The notes under the pieces were generated by a model, which saw nothing but the letters and a program-made list of their open reading frames with translations, was not told the DNA's origin and made no database searches. From Candidatus Aminicenantes bacterium UBA4085 (GTDB taxonomy: Bacteria > Acidobacteriota > Aminicenantia > Aminicenantales > UBA4085), in assembly GCA_002383325.1 (NCBI GenBank), contig DFYJ01000148.1:1-6163 (forward strand): 6,163 bases of DNA, given 5' to 3'. Positions 1 through 4,791 of this stretch are shown in pieces. Within the stretch, counting starts at the first letter, position 1; every line of letters starts with the position of its first letter. The translations under genes were made by a program, and so were the position numbers.

Positions 1-2
1 GC

Positions 3-194
3 CGGGTCCGGGCCCATGCGCATCTCTACGGATCCCTGGCCGCCGGACCGGCCGTCGAGACGGCGATCGCCGCCCTGGCCGTGGCCGGCCGGACAGCGGA
101 GCCGGCGTTCCCGGGCGGGCCCAAGCCCCGGACGGCCGCCGTGGCATGCGTCAGCGGCACCGACCGTGTTACACTGATGGAAATCGAGGAATGA
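3..194 (+). CDS. C-terminus of beta-ketoacyl synthase-like protein (5' partial)
   Basis: This frame is open from the left edge of the window to a TGA at 192-194, leaving 63 residues of the C-terminal end. The segment HLYGSLAAGPAVETAIAALA resembles the late thiolase-fold helix of beta-ketoacyl-ACP synthases, where a Gly/Ala-rich turn precedes a helix rich in A, L and E. The final residues (VACVSGTDRVTLMEIEE) sit where ketosynthases have a closing strand-turn-strand, usually written SFGFGGxN followed by a hydrophobic strand. The canonical GFGG turn is not present, so this may be a chain-length-factor-like or divergent ketosynthase rather than a standard FabF. The upstream active site (Cys and two His) lies outside the window and cannot be checked. 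The stop is 4 nt before the next gene, and the following LolA-like and DUF3261 genes fit an aryl-polyene-type cluster. The reading frame is well supported; the family call is moderate because only the tail is visible. Confidence 0.55.
   Translation, partial: RVRAHAHLYGSLAAGPAVETAIAALAVAGRTAEPAFPGGPKPRTAAVACVSGTDRVTLMEIEE
186..190 (+). promoter_or_regulatory. Ribosome binding site of the LolA-like gene
   Basis: GAGGA ends 8 nt before the ATG at 199 and lies inside the last codons of the preceding gene. It supports ATG 199 as the start. The other nearby ATG, at 191, overlaps this site and opens a frame that stops after six codons. The layout implies translational coupling to the upstream gene. 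Confidence 0.6.
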
Positions 195-198
195 CACC

Positions 199-903
199 AT
201 GCCGTCGCTGAACGGATTGCGAAGATGGACGCTTACCGGGCTCTTCCTTCTGGCTTCGTCCGCCGCGGCCCCGGCCGGACCCGGGCCGCAGGCCGTCCCC
301 GTGCCCGATGCCGAATGCCGGGCCGTTCTCAAGCAGATGGCCCAATCTCTGACCCGGCACGTGACCCTGAAGGCCCGCTTCGTCCAGGAGCGGCGCTTGG
401 CGATGTTCGACGACGTCTTGAGGATGACGGGCTATTTCTACTACCAGAAGCCCGGCCGCATCCGCTGGGAGTTTGCCGATCCCTACGCCTCCCTCCTGAT
501 TCTTCTCGAAGACGGCCGGACCGAGAGGTTCGACATCGCCGGAGGAAAGGCCGTCAAGTCCCGGCAGGAGGGCGCCCAGGTGTCCTCCGAAGTGCTGAGC
601 CAGATCTCCCGCTGGCTGAACGGCGACCTGGAGCGGGCCTTGAAGGACTTCGATGTCCGGATGACCCGAGGCTCTTCCACGACCCTGACCCTGCGGCCGA
701 AGTCGGAGGCCCTGGCGGGCTTTCTCGCCAGGCTGGAGTTCGAAATCGACTCCGGCAGCTACCTCGTGCTCTCCATCAGCCTTTGGGAGACCGGGGAGGA
801 CGTCACCCGGATCCGCTTCACGGATCAGAGCGTGGATGTCCCCCTGCCCGACCGCTTGTTCGACCTTCAGTCGCCCCGCCTGCTGGGCGAGCCGGAGCGA
901 TGA
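199..903 (+). CDS. LolA-like outer-membrane lipoprotein/lipid carrier
   Basis: This is a 234-residue secreted protein of the LolA-like family (COG2834). Residues 1-26 form a signal peptide: a basic start (RR at 8-9), a hydrophobic core (TGLFLLASS) and an Ala-rich likely cleavage site near residues 22-26. The mature part shows the family signature FVQERRLAMFDD at 61-72, followed by a strand with GYFYYQKPGRIRWEF at 78-92. That block is the typical early half of the open beta-barrel that holds a lipid or acyl chain in LolA and in its relatives in lipid-pigment clusters. The length is close to that of family members. By analogy it acts in the periplasm, receiving a lipidated product from the inner membrane. 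Because it sits beside a ketosynthase-like and a DUF3261 gene, it is more likely a dedicated carrier of that pathway than the housekeeping LolA. Its start lies 4 nt after the upstream stop, and its stop overlaps the next start (ATGA, 900-903). The fold call is strong; the cargo is inferred. Confidence 0.88.
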   Translation: MPSLNGLRRWTLTGLFLLASSAAAPAGPGPQAVPVPDAECRAVLKQMAQSLTRHVTLKARFVQERRLAMFDDVLRMTGYFYYQKPGRIRWEFADPYASLLILLEDGRTERFDIAGGKAVKSRQEGAQVSSEVLSQISRWLNGDLERALKDFDVRMTRGSSTTLTLRPKSEALAGFLARLEFEIDSGSYLVLSISLWETGEDVTRIRFTDQSVDVPLPDRLFDLQSPRLLGEPER

Positions 904-1544
904 CCAGGCCCGGGTCCGTCGTTGCGCTGGCTCTGGCCCTGTCCGGGGCGGCCTGCCTCGGTCCGTCGCCCCGCCTCATCCCTCCCGAAGTCCACATGGC
1001 CTCAGGCGCGGCCTGGCCGGGACTGCCGGACTCTTACCGCATGATCCATCGGGTCCATCTCGATGTCCGCGGCCGGAGCCTCGATTTCCTGGGCTACCTG
1101 GCCGTCTCGGGAAGCCGCTGGCGGGCGGTCGCGTTCACCGAGATGGGCGGCCGGCTCTTCGATCTGATCTCCGAAAACGGCCGCCCGGAAGTCCTCCTCT
1201 CGCCGCCGGGGATGCCCCGCGCGGCGCTTCTTGACGGCGTCATGCGGGACATCGCCGCGGCCTTCGTCCCCGCTTGGCCGTCCGGCCGTCCGGCGGGCCG
1301 GGGGGAGGGGGGGCCGGTTTTGGCGGATGGGACGTCGAAGGTGGTCTTGCGGCGCGGAGGCGAGACCATCTCCGAGATCACCCTGCTCTCCACTCGGAGC
1401 GTGGACGGCTGGCCGTCGGCCGTCCCGGATCGGGTCTCGATGCGAAATCTTCACTGGGGCTACGTCATGGAAGCCAAGCTTGTCCGCTTGGACCTGCGCC
1501 CGGTCGATGAGGCGGCCTTCCGCCGAGGCAAGGCGGGAAAATGA
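900..1544 (+). CDS. DUF3261/LolB-like lipoprotein candidate
   Basis: This is a 214-residue protein starting at the ATG that overlaps the upstream stop. The frame is open further upstream, but ATG 900 gives a clean signal sequence: MTRPG, then a hydrophobic run VVALALALSGAAC with Cys19. This looks like a lipoprotein signal, but the residue at -3 from the Cys is Gly rather than the usual Leu, so lipidation is probable, not certain. The mature part has the pattern I associate with DUF3261: paired strands at 48-72 (MIHRVHLDVRGRSLDFLGYL), GGRLFDLISENG at 83-94, and a C-terminal GYVMEAKLVRLDL at 187-199. DUF3261 proteins are LolB-like in fold and sit beside LolA-like genes in aryl-polyene-type clusters. 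The expected role is an outer-membrane acceptor for cargo from the periplasmic carrier. A Gly/Pro/Arg-rich linker (about 127-140) interrupts the domain and is encoded by a strongly G-rich stretch. It overlaps the next gene by ATGA. Confidence 0.75.
   Translation: MTRPGSVVALALALSGAACLGPSPRLIPPEVHMASGAAWPGLPDSYRMIHRVHLDVRGRSLDFLGYLAVSGSRWRAVAFTEMGGRLFDLISENGRPEVLLSPPGMPRAALLDGVMRDIAAAFVPAWPSGRPAGRGEGGPVLADGTSKVVLRRGGETISEITLLSTRSVDGWPSAVPDRVSMRNLHWGYVMEAKLVRLDLRPVDEAAFRRGKAGK
1295..1313 (+). other. Possible G-quadruplex motif inside the DUF3261-like gene
   Basis: The coding strand carries a GGG run, CC, a run of six G, one A and a run of seven G. Four G-triplets can be placed with loops of 2, 4 and 1 nt, which satisfies the common G4 rule. 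In the protein it encodes a Gly/Arg-rich linker, so it may simply reflect GC-rich codon choice. It is also a homopolymer stretch where sequencing indels are likely, but the frame remains open on both sides with sensible protein sequence, so no error is evident. Confidence 0.3.
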
Positions 1545-4426
1545 GAAGACGAGCTCTGATCCTCCTGGTCATGGTAGGGGTGGCGGCGGGAGCGGCCGCC
1601 GGCCAGGAAGGCCGGCCGGATGCTTTTGCGGCCTTGACCGCCGGTGGGGCGGAGGCCGAGCTGCGGGTCCTGGCCTCATCGGCCGGATCCGTCGGGGGAT
1701 TCCTCCTGCCCCCCCTGAGGATCGGACTCGGAGACCCCGCCGACTGGGCGGCGAATCTGGAGATTTTGGCCCGGATCGGGGAGCTCTTTCCGGGCACGGA
1801 CCGGGTTTGGCTCCGCTTGGAGCTTCATCCGGCCGCCGCATCGGGGGCCAAGGAAACCGAGGAGCGCATTCGCCTGCTGACCGAGGACATCGTCGGCCGG
1901 ATCGCCCCCCCGTTGGCCGGGATCATCCTGGAGCCCGCGGACGACTTCCCGCTCGAATCGCTCAAGCTTCTGGTGACGTCCCTCTCGGTGGCCTTGAAAT
2001 CGGGGGGCAAAGCCGCGCCCTTGGCCTTGACCTGTCAAGCCGCCGACCGTCTCGGCCTGTCCCTGGCCGCCCATCTCGACAGAATCGTGGTCAAGACGGA
2101 GACGGACTGGCTCCCTTCCCTTCGCCATCTGGCGGATTTGAAGATCCTGCGGCCGACCCTGTGGCTGGTCCGGGGTGATGTGGGCCGGCCGGGATCCGAG
2201 GCCTATCTGGACACTATGCTCCGAGCGGTCAAGTACCGGGCGGACATGATCGCTCTCGACCAAAATCCTCCGGAGAGGACCATCGAGCTCATGGCCGCAG
2301 CCGACCGGCTCGAAGCCCGCTTCGGAAGCGGTCTGTCCATCCTGGTCGACGACGTCCCCCTGTTCAGACTGGAGGACAAGGCCGGCGCCTATCCGCCGCA
2401 GGCGGTCTTCATCGACGAGGCCTTCGACACGGTCACGATCCTGGCCCGCTTGGACGCCCCGGCGTCCGGCCCCTGGCGCTTCGTCTCCGGCACGGGCGAG
2501 TCCTATGAAGCCTCGGGCTTCGATCCCCTGGCCGCGGCGCCGTCCAAGGCCGAACTGCTGGGGACGGCCCAGGTCGTCTGGAGCCGGCCTTACCTGCTCC
2601 TCCAGGCCAAAAAGATGCGCACGTCGGACCTCCGCTTCCGGAATACCGTCGACGTCAGCGCCCGGGCCGCCCTGTCCGTGGCCGAGGTCATCGCCCGCTG
2701 GCAGCGCGTGGACGCCCAGCAGAAGCGGCGGCTCCGCCACTACACCTCTTCGGCCCGCATGGACCTGCACTTCCAGCCGCCCGGGCTGGGCTCGGGCTTC
2801 GATGTGGCCATGCACTTCGCTTTCTTCTGGAAGAACGACGGCTCGCAGTATTGGGAGCAGACGGCCCAGCGTCTGAACGGCATCCCGCTGTCGCTGAAGC
2901 GGTCTTTCCCGCTGCCCCAATTGGAGCCCGACAAGGTCGTCGTCCGGCCTTTGGAGATGCGTCTGGTCGACCGGTACGCCTACGCCCTGGACGGGATGGA
3001 GACGATCGACGGCCGGGAGTGCTACGTCGTCTCCTTCCGGCCCAAGCCCGAGGCCGAGGAGCTGCTCTACTCGGGCCGCATCTGGATCGACGCCGACTCG
3101 TTCCGGCGCTCCCGCATGCAGCTCATCCAGGGCCGCAGCTCCGGCAGCATCATCAGCCAGACCGAGATGCAGACCTACGAGGAGGTCACCGGGCTGGACG
3201 GCGGCCGCTGGGACCTGCTCGTCCGCACCGAGGTCCGCCAGAAGATGCTGGCCGCCGGCCGGGAATTCCTCCTGGAGCGCCGCTACGAATTCACGGATTT
3301 CACCTGCAACGGGGCGGGCTACGACGAGGCCCTCCAGGCGGCCATGCGGGGCGACCGGCCCATGCTGGCCGAGACGTCGGCCGGGCTCCGCGAGCTGGTC
3401 AAGGACAAGTCCGGCGAGCGCCAGGTCCGGGAAAAAGTCCAGACCTCGGTCAAGTCCCTGATCACGGGTCTGATCTACACCGGGACCTTCAAATTCCCCA
3501 TCCCCATGCTCGGGATCAGCTCCATCGACGGCGACTTCCTCGGCAGCGGCGGCCAGCTGTCGACGTTCTGGGCCGGGCCCATCCTGGCGGTGAACTATTC
3601 TAAAAAAAGCCGATCGGCCTGGACCTGGGGGGCCGACCTGTTCATCTCGGCCATCCCGCGGCAGGATCGGGCCTACCGTGACGGGGCCCGGGCCGAGAGC
3701 GAAGAGGTGTACTACTTCTCCGAGGGCCTGGGCGCCCGCCTGCGCTGGCAGCCGGCCGTCTGGATGTCGGCCACCATGACCGAGTATCTCATTTACGAGT
3801 TCTACCTGCCGACCAAGTCGACGGCCGACGACTTCGTCCGGCCCGTCAACGGCTTCACCCTGAATCCCAACCTGAACCTGGCTTTTACCAGCCGGGGCTA
3901 CGAAGCCAGCCTGGAAGTGGCGCGCTATGACCGCCTCGGCTGGGCGGAGTGGGGCCTGCCCGGCGATCCCGAAGACTCGCCGCGCACCTTCACCCGGGCC
4001 TACGGCAAGCTGGGCAAGCAGTTCTACCTGAACAGCTTCTTCCGGGCCGGGGCCGACATCGGGTATTACATGGGCCGCGGCCTGGACCGCTTCTCCAGCT
4101 ACCAGCCGTCCATCTATTCGACGCCCAAGATCCGCGGCATTCCCGGCGGGACGTTGTCCATGGATTGGGTCGCTTCCCTGGGCGCCAATGTCGGATTCAC
4201 GCTCTTCGACGTCATCAGGGTCGACGGCTTCTACAGCTACTCGCGATGCCGGGAGAACGGCGGGCGGGCCCGGCAGTTCGATCTCCAGGGCGTGGAGCTC
4301 GACTTCGGGACGATCGGGCCCGGGCGATCCTACATCCAGGGCGTCGTCTCGATCGCCGCGGCCGGCCTTCCCGCCGACTACAAGTCGCGCTTCAGCGTCT
4401 ACCTGCTGGTGTTCATCCCGCTTTGA
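1541..4426 (+). CDS. Large secreted protein: alpha/beta domain, LolA-fold-like middle, C-terminal outer-membrane beta-barrel
   Basis: This 961-residue protein starts at an ATG overlapping the previous stop. Residues 1-21 form a signal peptide (MRRR, hydrophobic core, AAAG before QEG). Three parts can be seen. Residues about 38-275 alternate hydrophobic strands and helices (DRVWLRLEL, PLAGIILEP, APLALTC, DRIVVKT, RPTLWLVRG, ADMIALD, LSILVDD), consistent with a TIM-barrel such as a glycosidase-like fold; I see no catalytic motif I can name. Residues about 380-590 resemble a LolA/LolB-type sheet: VIARWQRV, SSARMDLHF, then DGRECYVVSFRP and SGRIWIDADSFRRSRMQL, the usual late half of such carriers. 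Residues about 640-961 are rich in alternating, Tyr/Phe/Trp-containing strands with polar turns, ending FSVYLLVFIPL, as expected for an outer-membrane barrel, although the last residue is Leu rather than an aromatic. By context it could receive cargo from the carrier proteins and place it in, or across, the outer membrane. I do not recognise a named family for the whole protein; domain limits are read by eye. Confidence 0.8.
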   Translation: MRRRALILLVMVGVAAGAAAGQEGRPDAFAALTAGGAEAELRVLASSAGSVGGFLLPPLRIGLGDPADWAANLEILARIGELFPGTDRVWLRLELHPAAASGAKETEERIRLLTEDIVGRIAPPLAGIILEPADDFPLESLKLLVTSLSVALKSGGKAAPLALTCQAADRLGLSLAAHLDRIVVKTETDWLPSLRHLADLKILRPTLWLVRGDVGRPGSEAYLDTMLRAVKYRADMIALDQNPPERTIELMAAADRLEARFGSGLSILVDDVPLFRLEDKAGAYPPQAVFIDEAFDTVTILARLDAPASGPWRFVSGTGESYEASGFDPLAAAPSKAELLGTAQVVWSRPYLLLQAKKMRTSDLRFRNTVDVSARAALSVAEVIARWQRVDAQQKRRLRHYTSSARMDLHFQPPGLGSGFDVAMHFAFFWKNDGSQYWEQTAQRLNGIPLSLKRSFPLPQLEPDKVVVRPLEMRLVDRYAYALDGMETIDGRECYVVSFRPKPEAEELLYSGRIWIDADSFRRSRMQLIQGRSSGSIISQTEMQTYEEVTGLDGGRWDLLVRTEVRQKMLAAGREFLLERRYEFTDFTCNGAGYDEALQAAMRGDRPMLAETSAGLRELVKDKSGERQVREKVQTSVKSLITGLIYTGTFKFPIPMLGISSIDGDFLGSGGQLSTFWAGPILAVNYSKKSRSAWTWGADLFISAIPRQDRAYRDGARAESEEVYYFSEGLGARLRWQPAVWMSATMTEYLIYEFYLPTKSTADDFVRPVNGFTLNPNLNLAFTSRGYEASLEVARYDRLGWAEWGLPGDPEDSPRTFTRAYGKLGKQFYLNSFFRAGADIGYYMGRGLDRFSSYQPSIYSTPKIRGIPGGTLSMDWVASLGANVGFTLFDVIRVDGFYSYSRCRENGGRARQFDLQGVELDFGTIGPGRSYIQGVVSIAAAGLPADYKSRFSVYLLVFIPL

Positions 4427-4791
4427 GGGGGGCTGATGCTTAAGGAGCTATGTGAAAGTAATCGATTGTCGCCGCGCAGGGTAGACCTTAGAATGAACCT
4501 TTTTCAAGCATTATACTGACGCTGAATTACTGTCACTTGGCCGATGAGGCTTGAAACGCTCTCTTTTCCGCCTTATTGAGGATCAGTGGGGTATGGCCAA
4601 AGGAATTCGCTCATCGAAGGTCTCCTCCTGCATTGGTTCAGTCCATTTTCCCTGATTTATGCTGGCGTTATTACGTTAATCGTTCTAGAACTCACGCTTC
4701 ACAGGTGATACACTGGATGGGGGCGAATGAAGGAATCCGATTTATCCAATATGTCGCTTGAACACAGCACCGAAGTTCGCTTGGTGTATTT
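4427..4791. other. Intergenic stretch with a sharp fall in GC
   Basis: These 365 bases separate the operon from the helicase gene. GC falls to about 46% (hand count over 4441-4800) from the high level upstream. I found no convincing protein gene, tRNA, rho-independent terminator or long repeat. There is one short ORF with a plausible ribosome binding site (4436-4519, listed separately), and an isolated -10-like TATACT at 4512-4517 without a good -35. The stretch probably contains the promoter of the helicase gene and the edge of an acquired segment. Confidence 0.6.
4436..4519 (+). pseudogene. Short ORF, possible interrupted next gene of the operon
   Basis: An ATG lies 9 nt after the stop of the barrel gene, preceded by GAGGGGGG (4425-4432), which could serve as a ribosome binding site. 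The frame gives 27 residues (MLKELCESNRLSPRR, then VDLRMNLFQALY) and stops at 4517-4519. The spacing suits another member of the tightly packed operon, and the composition changes within it, so it could be the 5' stub of a gene cut by an insertion. It is equally possible that it is a chance ORF: 27 codons is short and I recognise no family. Confidence 0.2.

Noticed and set aside
225..899. Upstream extension of the DUF3261-like frame to an ATG at 225
   Set aside because: The sequence is Arg/Pro-rich low-quality protein overlapping the LolA-like gene. ATG 900 gives a proper signal sequence and the ATGA overlap typical of this operon.
1231..2178. Forward ORF of 315 codons, plus similar ones at 2851-3603 and 3949-4443
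   Set aside because: These are out-of-frame shadows of the secreted-protein genes with Arg/Gly/Pro-rich composition and no recognisable motif.
1676..2920. Long reverse-strand ORF of 414 codons
   Set aside because: It lies wholly opposite the barrel-fusion gene, is dominated by R, G, P and Q, has no domain pattern, and is explained by strong third-position GC bias.
3602..3608. Run of seven A in the barrel coding region, possible slippage site
   Set aside because: The zero-frame codons are AAA AAA AGC, so the A-AAA-AAG heptamer is out of phase for -1 frameshifting. Both sides read as one continuous barrel, and Lys-Lys at a turn explains it.
4488..4517. Promoter-like pair TTAGAA and TATACT
   Set aside because: The -10 box matches 5 of 6, but the -35 matches only 3 of 6 and it lies about 275 nt before the helicase start. 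In an AT-richer stretch this is expected by chance.
4541..4556. CGATGAG...GAAAC, resembling a hammerhead ribozyme core
   Set aside because: The invariant CUGAUGA reads CCGATGA, only a few bases separate the two core halves so no stem II can form, and no flanking stems pair.
4541..4576. Weak inverted repeat (TGAGGC ... GCCTTA) as an operon terminator
   Set aside because: It has only six pairs including a wobble, a 19-nt loop and no T-run after it. I see no credible intrinsic terminator after the barrel gene.
4576..4761. 61-codon ORF in the low-GC intergenic stretch, starting with TTG
   Set aside because: It has no Shine-Dalgarno sequence, a rare start codon and no recognised family. Its length is within chance expectation, and the overlapping reverse ORF at 4692-4901 is no better.
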